A stretch of 52,702 nt of DNA, from contig JAGCNO010000081.1 of assembly GCA_017645905.1 (NCBI GenBank), positions 1 through 52,702 of the forward strand. Reading direction: 5' to 3'. The stretch is from Prevotella sp. Its GTDB lineage: Bacteria > Bacteroidota > Bacteroidia > Bacteroidales > Bacteroidaceae. Positions within the stretch are counted from its first letter, which is position 1; every line of letters starts with the position of its first letter. Positions 45,563-52,702 of this stretch are shown piece by piece. The position numbers were made by a program, and so were the translations under genes. The notes under the pieces are model-generated. The model did not search any database. It saw only the letters and a program-made list of their open reading frames with translations, and was not told where the DNA came from.

Positions 45563-47902
45563 TTACAATGGCATGCTGGGCTTCATCACGTCGTGGCACT
45601 TCACGGTGTACGGCTTGGAGAGTGTGTAAGTTGCCGTGGCACGGATGTCCTCTGAGCTGGCTCCGAAGCCGATGGTGTATCTGCCGGGAGCCGTCTCCCA
45701 GGCTTGGGTGGCCTCGTTGTAGGATGCCAGGTCGTAGAGGGAGAGAGGCATCGTGAGTGTCTCGCTCTGGCCGGGCTGCAGCTCGCGCGTCTTGGCAAAG
45801 GCCTTCAGCTCACGGGCTGGCTTCTCGAGACCTCCGGCAGGGGCACTGACATAGAGCTCGACGACCTCCTTGCCGACGCGCTGGCCGGTGTTGGTAATGG
45901 TGATGGAGGCGGTGAGACCGTCCTTCGTGGCTTTGACCACGGGCTTGCTATAGGTGAACGTCGTGTAGCTGAGGCCGAAACCGAAGGGGTAGGATACGAG
46001 GGGGGAGGTGAGAGGTGAGAGGGGGGAGGTGAGAGGTGAGGGGTGAGAGACGAAGTGGCGGTAGCCCACGTAGATGCCCTCCGTGTGCTTGGTGTAGTCC
46101 TGAAACTCCACCTTGTCGTTACCACGCCGGCGGGGAGCATTCGGGCGAATGTTGGGATAGCTGGCGCTCGACGGAAGGTCGATGAGGTTGTTGGGCCACG
46201 TCATGGTGAGCTTGCCCGAAGGATAGGCCTTTCCTGTGAGCACGTCGGCCACGGAATAGCCGCCCTCTTGTCCGGGCTGCCAGGCGAGGAGGATGGCATC
46301 GGGCATGGACTTCCACGAAGCGGTCTCGATGACATTACCCATGTTGAGCACCACGACGACGGGCTTGTTGGCCAGGTGGAAGGCGTTGCAGACATCGGTG
46401 ATGAGCTGTCGCTCCACATCCTTCAGGGTGAAGTCGCCATCCTCCTGACGGTCAGAACCTTCGCCCGCCTGACGTCCGAGGGTGATGATGGCAAGGTCGG
46501 ACTCCTGCGCCTGTACGTTGATGACGGGACGGCTGACCTCCATCTCCGGCAGGACGGCCTTTCCCCAGAACCAGCCGCCGCGTGCTGGACCGGCAGCGGT
46601 GAGGCTCTCCTGGTAGGTCTTGTAGCTCTGATAGAGGTTGGCGAGCTTGGTGTTCACCTTCAGGCCACCCTCGGTGAGACCCTGCATCATGTCGATGGTG
46701 TGGGCCTTGTTCACGTCGCCGGAACCTGTGCCGCCGGCAATGAAGTCGTAGGACGTGACACCGAAGACGGAAACGGTCTTGGTGCCGTCTATCGGCAGCG
46801 CCTGTCGCTCGTTCTTCAGCAGCACCATGCCCTCGGTGGCACTGCGGCGGGTCACGTCGGCGTGGGCTTTCAGGTCGGGCTTGTTGGAGTATTTGTAGGC
46901 GCGGAAGGCGGGTGTCTTGACGAGATACTGGAGGATGCGCTTCACACAGATGTCGAGGTCGGCCTCCAAGAGGTCACCGCTCTTCACCTTGTCCATGATG
47001 TCCTTGATTTGCGGCTCGTTGCCCGGCTCCATCAGGTCGTTGCCGGCATGAATCTGTGCGGCCGTGTTGCGCAGGCCTGTCCAGTCGGTCATGACGATGC
47101 CGTCGAAGCCCCATTCATCGCGCAGGATGGTGGTGAGCAGCTCACGGTTCTCCTGGGTGAAAGGGCCGTTGATGCGGTTATACGACGACATTATCGTCCA
47201 GGGAGCAGCCTCGCGTACGGCAATCTCGAAGCCTTTCAGGTAAATCTCGCGGAGGGCACGCTGCGACATCACCTCATCGACACCCATGCGGTTGGTCTCC
47301 TGCGAGTTGGCGGCGAAGTGCTTGACAGAGGTGCCCACGCCCTGGCTCTGCACGCCACGCACATAGGCAGCGGCAATCTTTCCCGTCACTAACGGGTCTT
47401 CGGAGTAATACTCAAAGTTACGGCCACAGAGCGGCGAGCGGTGGATGTTCATGCCTGGGGCGAGCAGCACGTCGCAACCATATTCCAGCACCTCGTTGCC
47501 GATGCAGCGGCCCACCTCCTCGACGAGCTGGGTGTTCCAGGTGCAGGCCAAGGCGGTGCCCACAGGGAAGCCCGTGCAGAAGTAGGTGTTCTGGTCGTTG
47601 TCGCGCCTGGGATTGATTCTCACGCCGGCAGGACCGTCGGTAAGGACTGTTGAGGGGATACCAAGCCGGGGAATGGCCTGTGTGGCGCCAGCAGCACCAG
47701 GTACACGCTGGGCGTGAGCGCCAATCATGCCATTGTCGGCCGACGACGTAATCTGGCGGTTGCCGCCAACGACGAGCATGGCTTTCTCCTCCAGCGTCAT
47801 GGCTTTGAGCACTTCGTCCACATTGTCGGGTTGCAGTTTCACTTGTGCTGTGAGCGTGGCCATACTCCCCAGGAGAATGGCAGTCAAGAAGGTCTTTTTC
47901 AT
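45563..47902 (-). CDS. Secreted GH3 beta-glucosidase family enzyme
   Basis: 779 residues with a signal peptide (MKKTFLTAILLGSMATLTAQ). GH3 N-terminal barrel: LTDGPAGVRINP, APGMNIHRSPLCGRNFEYYSEDP, VKHFAANSQETNR and the nucleophile Asp273 in GIVMTDWTG. The GH3 C-terminal domain (SDLAIITLGRQAGEGSDRQ) and a terminal fibronectin-III-like domain (VSITITNTGQRVGKEVVELYVSAP) follow. It releases glucose or xylose from the non-reducing ends of beta-linked oligosaccharides and could finish the work of the two xylanases. A period-7 array (46003-46049) encodes a Ser/Pro/Leu insert before YPFGFGLSYTTF. The MuiA-like gene ends 38 bases upstream. Confidence 0.93.
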   Translation of the reverse strand: MKKTFLTAILLGSMATLTAQVKLQPDNVDEVLKAMTLEEKAMLVVGGNRQITSSADNGMIGAHAQRVPGAAGATQAIPRLGIPSTVLTDGPAGVRINPRRDNDQNTYFCTGFPVGTALACTWNTQLVEEVGRCIGNEVLEYGCDVLLAPGMNIHRSPLCGRNFEYYSEDPLVTGKIAAAYVRGVQSQGVGTSVKHFAANSQETNRMGVDEVMSQRALREIYLKGFEIAVREAAPWTIMSSYNRINGPFTQENRELLTTILRDEWGFDGIVMTDWTGLRNTAAQIHAGNDLMEPGNEPQIKDIMDKVKSGDLLEADLDICVKRILQYLVKTPAFRAYKYSNKPDLKAHADVTRRSATEGMVLLKNERQALPIDGTKTVSVFGVTSYDFIAGGTGSGDVNKAHTIDMMQGLTEGGLKVNTKLANLYQSYKTYQESLTAAGPARGGWFWGKAVLPEMEVSRPVINVQAQESDLAIITLGRQAGEGSDRQEDGDFTLKDVERQLITDVCNAFHLANKPVVVVLNMGNVIETASWKSMPDAILLAWQPGQEGGYSVADVLTGKAYPSGKLTMTWPNNLIDLPSSASYPNIRPNAPRRRGNDKVEFQDYTKHTEGIYVGYRHFVSHPSPLTSPLSPLTSPLVSYPFGFGLSYTTFTYSKPVVKATKDGLTASITITNTGQRVGKEVVELYVSAPAGGLEKPARELKAFAKTRELQPGQSETLTMPLSLYDLASYNEATQAWETAPGRYTIGFGASSEDIRATATYTLSKPYTVKCHDVMKPSMPL
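46003..46049. repeat. Period-7 array in the GH3 gene
   Basis: GAGGTGA/GAGGGGG-type 7-base units, read as SPLTSPLSPLTSPL on the coding strand. It sits in the linker before the conserved YPFGFGLSY segment. Confidence 0.85.
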
Positions 47903-47940
47903 AATTATAGTAGTTTAGGTTGTGAATGGTTTATTAAACG

Positions 47941-49836
47941 TTACTCGATGTTCAGTCGGCGGTTCTTGGGATATTTCACCTTGTACTGCAGCAGGAGCTC
48001 ACGCTGCTCACCAGCCTGCAGCTGCAGGGGCCAGGTCACGATGCCTGTGTCCTTGTCGCGGACGCCACCGCTCAGTTCGTCGACGGTAACCTCGATGCCA
48101 GTATTACGCGACACGGGTGTCTGGTCGTAGAGGGTGATGCTGACAGCCTCTCGGCGCGAGTTCTTTACGGTGATGCGCCAGGTGAGGGTCTGCTCCTGAT
48201 TGCTGCCGAAGAAGCGTCGTGTGGATGATTCGCCGACCTTGGTGCGCTGCACGCGGAAGCTCTGGTCGCGACCCAGGGAGAAGTGGAGCGTGTCGGTGGC
48301 GACGTTGGGGTCGATGATGCTCTTGCCCACGAAGGAGTTGTCGAAATAGACGTTGGCCTCGCCCTCCATGAGGTTGAGCTTCTGCCAGTCAGTAGCGTAG
48401 GCCACGAGGAAGGCCTCCTTGTCAATCTTCGGTATGCCACGATACTCATAGCTGGCGGGCAGCTGGTGGCGGGCAATCTCGGTGGTGGTGGTCTTGCCGC
48501 CGTCGGGCAGGGTCAAGGGCTGCTTTATCTCGAACTCATAGCCGAACTGCGACTGCTGCTGCTCTACGGCCACGACCTCGCTCTCCTCCATCTGGGCCAC
48601 GGGCTCACGCATCAACACCCTCTCGGGAGCCTGGCGCTGGGCTGATTCCAGAGACCTGGCACTGCCATTCTTGACACCATAGCCTGTGACGACAACTTCC
48701 TGCAAGGCGGCCTGGTCTTCCTTCATGCTGATGTTGAGCGAGGAGCCCGGCGATGCGGTACGAGTCTGGCTCACATAGCCGATAAAAGAGAAGGTAAGCT
48801 GTCGGCTGCCCTGCGGCAGGGTGATGGAATAGTTGCCGTCTGCGTCAGAGACAGTGCCCAGACGGGTGCCCTTCACCATAATGCTGGCGCCGATGATGGG
48901 TGAGCCGTCGTTGGCATCGACAATCTTGCCACTGACGGTGCGGCTGTCGGCATCCATGTCGTAGGTGGGAGCAGACAGACCGTAGTCCAGCCAGTAGGTC
49001 TTCAGCTGCGGTGCCACATTGCTGCGGTTGGGATTGGCCGAGGAGAGCAGCACGGGCACGTTCTTCCATTCCTCGCGGGTGTTTTGGTAGATATTGGCCT
49101 TGTAGGAAAGCACCAAAGGCTGGCCCGTGCCGTCGGAGCGCACGTCGTAGGAAGGATACCAGCCGGCATTCTTCACATAATAAGTGATGTCGAAGTCGGC
49201 GCGACCGGCCTGCTGGGCGTCTATCTTGACGTCGACCTCGGTAGCTGTGGCCAGCTTGATGTGGAGGATGGAGTCGAAGGCTTCCTGCTTTCTCGACAGC
49301 TCATCGTCAAGCTTCAGCAGTTCGTCGTCAATGTCCTGTGTGCGCTTCTTCAGCGACAGCAGCTCCTGCGAGTAGTAGTTGTTCAGCTCCTTGATATTGA
49401 CCAGCGGTGTGGCAACGGTACGTCCGGCCACAGAGCAGTTGGTCTTCACCAGCTCCAGTTGTGAGGCTATCACCTCCTTCTCGTCCTTGGCCTGCTGAAT
49501 CTTGCGCTTCACAGCCTTCATGGCATCCTCGGCCTGTTGCAGCCGCTTCATCTGTTCCAGAGAGTCGGGATGCACGGTGCGATGGGTCACTCCCAGGACG
49601 GTCAAGCGTCCGCGAGCCTTCAGCTGCATGCTCTTGCGGTCCATGTAGGGCGACATGCCGGTAAAGGTGACCACCTGCTCGCCAGCCACCACCTGTACAC
49701 TCTTCGAGCGCACCACCTGTGCTCCGTTGGTAAACACCGTGACGCGTTCAATCTTGGCCGTCTGCTTCTCTGCGGCCATCGCCAGCGCAGCCATCATCAG
49801 GCAGGCCAGCGTCATTTTGATTCTTTGCGTTGTCAT
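47941..49836 (-). CDS. MuiA-like DUF4139/DUF4140 protein with inserted carboxypeptidase-regulatory domain
   Basis: 631 residues with a signal peptide (MTLACLMMAALAMAA; ATG at 49836 or 49815). DUF4140 region: IERVTVFTNGAQVVRSKSVQV (about 28-125), then a coiled coil (EQMKRLQQAEDAMKAVKRKIQQAKDEKEV). DUF4139 beta-structure: DFDITYYVKNAGWYPSYDVRSDG and LPASYEYRGIPKIDKEAFLVA to the end. Between them (about 295-392) is a carboxypeptidase-regulatory-like domain ending in LQEVVVTGYGVKNG, the sequence that in SusC-type receptors leads into the plug. Function of MuiA proteins is unclear (named for mucoidy inhibition). Starts nine bases after the histidine phosphatase stop, so they are co-transcribed. 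Confidence 0.88.
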   Translation of the reverse strand: MTTQRIKMTLACLMMAALAMAAEKQTAKIERVTVFTNGAQVVRSKSVQVVAGEQVVTFTGMSPYMDRKSMQLKARGRLTVLGVTHRTVHPDSLEQMKRLQQAEDAMKAVKRKIQQAKDEKEVIASQLELVKTNCSVAGRTVATPLVNIKELNNYYSQELLSLKKRTQDIDDELLKLDDELSRKQEAFDSILHIKLATATEVDVKIDAQQAGRADFDITYYVKNAGWYPSYDVRSDGTGQPLVLSYKANIYQNTREEWKNVPVLLSSANPNRSNVAPQLKTYWLDYGLSAPTYDMDADSRTVSGKIVDANDGSPIIGASIMVKGTRLGTVSDADGNYSITLPQGSRQLTFSFIGYVSQTRTASPGSSLNISMKEDQAALQEVVVTGYGVKNGSARSLESAQRQAPERVLMREPVAQMEESEVVAVEQQQSQFGYEFEIKQPLTLPDGGKTTTTEIARHQLPASYEYRGIPKIDKEAFLVAYATDWQKLNLMEGEANVYFDNSFVGKSIIDPNVATDTLHFSLGRDQSFRVQRTKVGESSTRRFFGSNQEQTLTWRITVKNSRREAVSITLYDQTPVSRNTGIEVTVDELSGGVRDKDTGIVTWPLQLQAGEQRELLLQYKVKYPKNRRLNIE

Positions 49837-49845
49837 ATTGAGACT

Positions 49846-51129
49846 TTATTTGTTCTTGTCAATACGGGTCTGATAGAACTGGCGCAGGTCGGACCACTTG
49901 TAATAGGGGAAATGGTCGGTGGCTATGGGCAGGCGGGCCTCGACACCGTTGAGAAGACATTTCACGAGGATGTCGTCAGCTGTGACGGATTTGAAATCCC
50001 GCACTTTCTTACTGCGATAGAACACCAGCTGGAGGTTCGACGCCTTGCCCGTCTGCCAGTTCTGGTAGCAGTTCTTCACCTCGTAGGGGTCTTCAGGGTC
50101 GAGGTCGGCCCCGTTGATGCCCATCAGCACGGTCAGCGGCCCGAGGCAGGTGTCATGACCGAAGCGCAGGTCGGAGAGATGGTCGCTGCGGCCCTCAATG
50201 ACGGCATCGGCCTTCTTGATGATGTCCTCCAGAATGGGAATCATCTCGTATTGCGGCTCGAACACCCAGGAGTAGGAGTTGAGGTTCGACTGCTCCCACT
50301 GTGCCGCTATCTCGTCGTCGGTAATCAGGTTGCCCATCATGCCCTCATGCCCGATGTTGGGCAGCGAGGTGTAGAGATTGATGAGGTTGCTCCCTATGCG
50401 ATGAAGGTTGGCGGGGAGGCTGTCGGTGCTGGTAAACACCCGTTTCACCACCTTGTCGCGCAGCGATTCATCAAACTGGAACCTGTCCTTGTGCTTCTCC
50501 CATCGGGCGGTGTCTCTACGGAATTTGCGCTTCAAGGGGTTCTGGTTGTCGGTGGGCACCACGCCGTTGAGGGTCTTACGCGCTGACTGTTCACGAATCT
50601 CAATCTTCGGATTACACTGCACCAGCTCCTGACAGAAGGCCGACATGCTGAGCACGCAGCGGCCCGTGAGCGAGGAGATGGCCAGCACGTTGCCGCCACG
50701 CTTAAAGACCTCGGGGAAGTTATTGTACATCGTCCGGGCGATGCGCTGATGCTGCTCCCAGCCCAGGTCGCTCAGCTCGCTGACACCTGCCGTCAGCTCG
50801 TCCTTGGCAGCCATGAACTTCTGGAAGAAGGCCTCGCCCTCGGCGGTCAGCAGCTGCTTCTCGTGGGCCGTCGTCAGCAGGTTGGAAAGCTCCTGATAGA
50901 GCTGCGAGTTCCAGTAGTAGCGCGAGCCGTGACGGCCATAGTGGCTGATGTAGAAAGGCTTGTAGCCCTTGGGAGCCTTGGTCAGCGGCTGGGTTGTAAA
51001 CGTGTACGGATAGTCCGTTCCGTACGATTTTCTCGGGTCGGCCTTGAGCTGGTCAAGGGCTGAAGCGCCTTGTGCCCACGACGTGACAGCCATGAGCACA
51101 GTGATGAATAATAAGATGGTCCTTTTCAT
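49846..51129 (-). CDS. Secreted histidine phosphatase (MINPP/phytase-like)
   Basis: 427 residues from the ATG at 51129 (MKRTILLFITVLMAVTSWAQ, signal peptide); the frame is open further upstream into the divergent promoter region, which has no homology. Histidine-phosphatase branch 2 motifs: catalytic His67 in SHYGRHGSRYYW and the proton donor motif FGHDTCLGPL. LTGRCVLSMSAFCQEL and the general layout match multiple inositol-polyphosphate phosphatases of Bacteroidetes, which strip phosphate from phytate in the gut. It is the first gene of the operon with the MuiA-like protein and GH3 enzyme, which may combine phosphate and sugar scavenging. Confidence 0.88.
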   Translation of the reverse strand: MKRTILLFITVLMAVTSWAQGASALDQLKADPRKSYGTDYPYTFTTQPLTKAPKGYKPFYISHYGRHGSRYYWNSQLYQELSNLLTTAHEKQLLTAEGEAFFQKFMAAKDELTAGVSELSDLGWEQHQRIARTMYNNFPEVFKRGGNVLAISSLTGRCVLSMSAFCQELVQCNPKIEIREQSARKTLNGVVPTDNQNPLKRKFRRDTARWEKHKDRFQFDESLRDKVVKRVFTSTDSLPANLHRIGSNLINLYTSLPNIGHEGMMGNLITDDEIAAQWEQSNLNSYSWVFEPQYEMIPILEDIIKKADAVIEGRSDHLSDLRFGHDTCLGPLTVLMGINGADLDPEDPYEVKNCYQNWQTGKASNLQLVFYRSKKVRDFKSVTADDILVKCLLNGVEARLPIATDHFPYYKWSDLRQFYQTRIDKNK

Positions 51130-51179
51130 GTCGCAAAAATACAAAGAAAAACCGAAACCTGCAAGAAATAGAATTAAAT

Positions 51180-51211
51180 TTTGTTTATTCGCTCGCTTAT
51201 TCGTACCTTTG
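51180..51211 (+). promoter_or_regulatory. Promoter of the YgjP-like metallopeptidase gene
   Basis: TTTG (51180-51183), 20 bases, TACCTTTG (51204-51211): complete match. It gives a leader of about 45-50 bases to the TTG start at 51264. Confidence 0.75.
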
Positions 51212-51263
51212 CACCCCGAATAATGACAAATTAATCGTAAATTGTAAATCGTCAAATAGTAAA

Positions 51264-51809
51264 TTGATTCAGATAACATATAGGAGGACGAGCAGGTTGT
51301 CGATGCGCATCGTGAAGAACGGCGACGTGCATGTGTCGGCACCCATCGGAATGTCTCGCGAGAAGGTGATGGAGTTCATCGAAGAGCACCGCGACTGGAT
51401 GAACGAAGCAAGGAAGAAGACCTGCGAAAGGCAGAATCAGCGGGCAGTGTTCTACAACCAGCTGCCACTGGCCACTCGTGCCCAGGCCGACGAGGCACTC
51501 CGCCGATTGAAGGCACTGGTGGAGCCTATGGTGGAGCGACACTCGAAGGAGATGGGCGTCAAGCCAAGCATCGTCTATTACAAGCCCACCATCTCGCGCT
51601 GGGGCCAATGCAACGTTCGCGACCGCAGCATCTGCATCTCAGCCTACGTGCTGCTCCTGCCGGAATGGTGTGTCGAGCATATCGTCGTCCATGAGCTGTG
51701 CCACCTGCTGGAGCCCAGCCACAACGCCCGCTTCCACGCCCTCATGGACAAGTACTTCCCCCGCTGGCGAGAGGCACGTAAGGCTACGGCTCAGTTTCTA
51801 AAGCAATAG
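51264..51809 (+). CDS. YgjP-like (M48-type, DUF45) metallopeptidase, TTG start
   Basis: 181 residues. The family core is complete: ITYRRTSRLSMRIVKNGDVHVSAP at the N-terminus, RWGQC (113-117) and the zinc motif HELCH (His143, Glu144, His147) with His153 in PSHNARFH. It is related to the SprT/YgjP group; cellular substrates are not well known. No in-frame ATG exists before the conserved first strand, so translation probably begins at TTG 51264; an ATG at 51303 would remove conserved residues. Its 3' end overlaps the convergent HAD gene by 26 bases. Confidence 0.88.
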   Translation: MIQITYRRTSRLSMRIVKNGDVHVSAPIGMSREKVMEFIEEHRDWMNEARKKTCERQNQRAVFYNQLPLATRAQADEALRRLKALVEPMVERHSKEMGVKPSIVYYKPTISRWGQCNVRDRSICISAYVLLLPEWCVEHIVVHELCHLLEPSHNARFHALMDKYFPRWREARKATAQFLKQ

Positions 51810-52446
51810 CTTCGAGCTCTTCTATCTTGTCGATGATGAAGTCAGCTCCCGCTTCTTCAAGTTCCTCTCTGGTCCCGTTGCCCCAAGTCACGCCCCAAGT
51901 CCTGGCTCCGGCGTTGGCTCCCATCTGAATGTCGACGGCCATATCTCCGACGACGAGCGTCTCGCAGGCCACATACCGCATGGCAGCAAGGGTTTTCAGG
52001 ACAGGTTCCGGCTTTGGCTTAGCTTCCTTGACATCGTCGGCACCTATCAGGTAAGAAATACAGTCCGAAATGCCCATGTCTCTGGTAAGTTCCGATAATG
52101 AGGCATGGGAGCGTGACGATGCAATAGTGAGCGTAAGTCCTTGTTCTTTCAGGGCTGACAAAGTTTCTACGACATGAGGAAAGGCTTGCGGCTTGATGTT
52201 CTGGAGGTTCTCATTGAAGATTCTCCTATAAGTATCAGCACAATGTTGAACCTGTTCTGCCTTCAAGTCTGGGAACATCGTTTCGAAGCAGCTGACAAGA
52301 GGCAGTCCGATGGTAGACGCACATTCGTCATCACTACGCTCAGGCAACTGCAGTTCCTTGATGGTCATCTGCATGGTTGTAACGATATTACGTCTGGTGT
52401 CGCCCAGCGTACCGTCAAAATCGAATATTATCAGTTTTATTCTCAT
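51784..52446 (-). CDS. HAD-family hydrolase (phosphoglycolate-phosphatase-like)
   Basis: 220 residues from the ATG at 52446 (MRIKLIIFDFDGTLGD). HAD motifs: I FDFDGTLGD with nucleophile Asp9 and acid Asp11; II TIASSRS; III the Lys of AKPKPEP; IV VVGDMAVDIQMG. The helical cap (TTMQMTIKELQLPERSDDECASTIGLPL) is C1-type, as in Gph/pyrophosphatase PpaX relatives. A cytoplasmic small-molecule phosphatase; the substrate cannot be read from sequence. It converges on, and overlaps, the metallopeptidase gene. Confidence 0.9.
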   Translation of the reverse strand: MRIKLIIFDFDGTLGDTRRNIVTTMQMTIKELQLPERSDDECASTIGLPLVSCFETMFPDLKAEQVQHCADTYRRIFNENLQNIKPQAFPHVVETLSALKEQGLTLTIASSRSHASLSELTRDMGISDCISYLIGADDVKEAKPKPEPVLKTLAAMRYVACETLVVGDMAVDIQMGANAGARTWGVTWGNGTREELEEAGADFIIDKIEELEAIALETEP

Positions 52447-52462
52447 CACTCTTGTACTTAGA

Positions 52463-52496
52463 AAACCGGCAAACACCTCGTGACGCTTGCCGGTTT
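52463..52496 (-). terminator. Hairpin ending the gene to the right
   Basis: AAACCGGCAA (52463-52472) pairs with TTGCCGGTTT (52487-52496) around a 14-base loop. On the minus strand the stem is followed by TTC after GGTTT. It lies between the partial gene at the right edge and the HAD gene, so it probably ends the former. Confidence 0.65.
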
Positions 52497-52622
52497 CCTA
52501 TAAGTATTTATTTGTATTACTTCACCTCCTCAAATCTAACATGTACTGATAATCAGCGATTTACGAAAGTCTTGGTACAAATATGGAACACCATAAGCAT
52601 CTTGGATGTTGTCCCTCAATAA

Positions 52623-52700
52623 CTATCGATAAGCATCCGTGCGATGCTCTTCCCATTCTTCTTTGTCCTTTTCTCTGTATTTCTTTCTTTTGTTGGTGCA
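52623..52700 (-). CDS. C-terminal tail of a gene cut by the window edge
   Basis: On the minus strand one frame reads CTNKRKKYREKDKEEWEEHR and then TDAYR and a stop, a charged helical tail typical of a real C-terminus. A second frame (stop at 52616) gives a less protein-like sequence. Only about 25 residues are visible, so nothing can be said of its function. Confidence 0.4.
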   Translation of the reverse strand, partial: CTNKRKKYREKDKEEWEEHRTDAYR

Positions 52701-52702
52701 AA

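Noticed and set aside
46043-47392. 449-codon plus-strand frame opposite the GH3 gene
   Set aside because: Shadow frame; the minus strand encodes a complete GH3 enzyme with catalytic Asp.
51130-51342. N-terminal extension of the histidine phosphatase
   Set aside because: It runs through the divergent promoter region; the signal peptide begins at 51129.

Overview
The window looks like a chromosomal piece of a gut or rumen Bacteroidales bacterium, most likely Prevotellaceae (Prevotella in the broad sense). The grounds are: several promoters of the Bacteroidetes type (TTTG, 19-20 bases, TAnnTTTG); almost no Shine-Dalgarno sequences; a type V (FimA/Mfa1-like) pilus operon; GH10/GH3 plant-polysaccharide enzymes with Bacteroidetes-style C-terminal tails; and a MuiA-like protein carrying a carboxypeptidase-regulatory domain. 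No rRNA, tRNA, insertion sequence, phage gene or true CRISPR array was seen.

Layout. 1-5.4 kb (AT-richer, mostly minus strand): a truncated zinc-ribbon protein, an OB-fold-like secreted protein, small secreted proteins, a small membrane protein, a transmembrane Ser/Thr kinase with a possible DNA-binding partner, and a PIN-domain toxin/antitoxin pair. 5.5-10.5 kb: a secreted S9 prolyl peptidase facing a minus-strand ECF sigma, anti-sigma and secreted-protein operon. 10.8-15.3 kb: a minus-strand operon for a secreted FMN-binding protein, a response-regulator/PP2C phosphatase, a gamma-carbonic anhydrase and malic enzyme. 15.4-17.3 kb: a large membrane protein. 17.7-24.2 kb: two GH10 xylanases, one a multidomain xylanase/CBM6/esterase, ended by a strong terminator. 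24.8-42.7 kb: an 18-kb fimbrial operon. 43.2-44.3 kb: an AT-rich HipA-like kinase/DUF3037-like pair. 44.4-45.3 kb: a secreted thioredoxin-fold protein. 45.6-51.1 kb: a minus-strand operon of histidine phosphatase, MuiA-like protein and GH3 glucosidase. 51.2-52.7 kb: a YgjP-like metallopeptidase, a HAD phosphatase and the tail of one more gene.

The fimbrial operon is the centrepiece. It holds a DUF3575/OmpA-like outer-membrane protein, four Mfa1-type fimbrillin paralogues, one FimB/Mfa2-type anchor and three minor or tip subunits. All seven polymerising subunits have a signal-peptidase-II Cys followed 28-38 residues later by a Thr-Arg site, the expected maturation site of type V pili; the anchor lacks it. 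One fimbrillin carries a block of thrombospondin-type-3-like DxDxDG repeats just before its C-terminal strand, and one tip subunit carries an AT-rich, apparently imported C-terminal domain. A 36-base leader motif occurs three times inside the operon, in front of the anchor and the fourth fimbrillin.

The other notable layer is repeat DNA. Five arrays of 22-base direct repeats lie between genes. A near-palindrome (GGGGATTTGCAATCCCC) is inserted in frame inside three genes. Period-7 microsatellites lie inside or beside at least six genes, and a cluster of seven short hairpins lies in front of the fimbrillins. These repeat families are the best candidates here for something undescribed.
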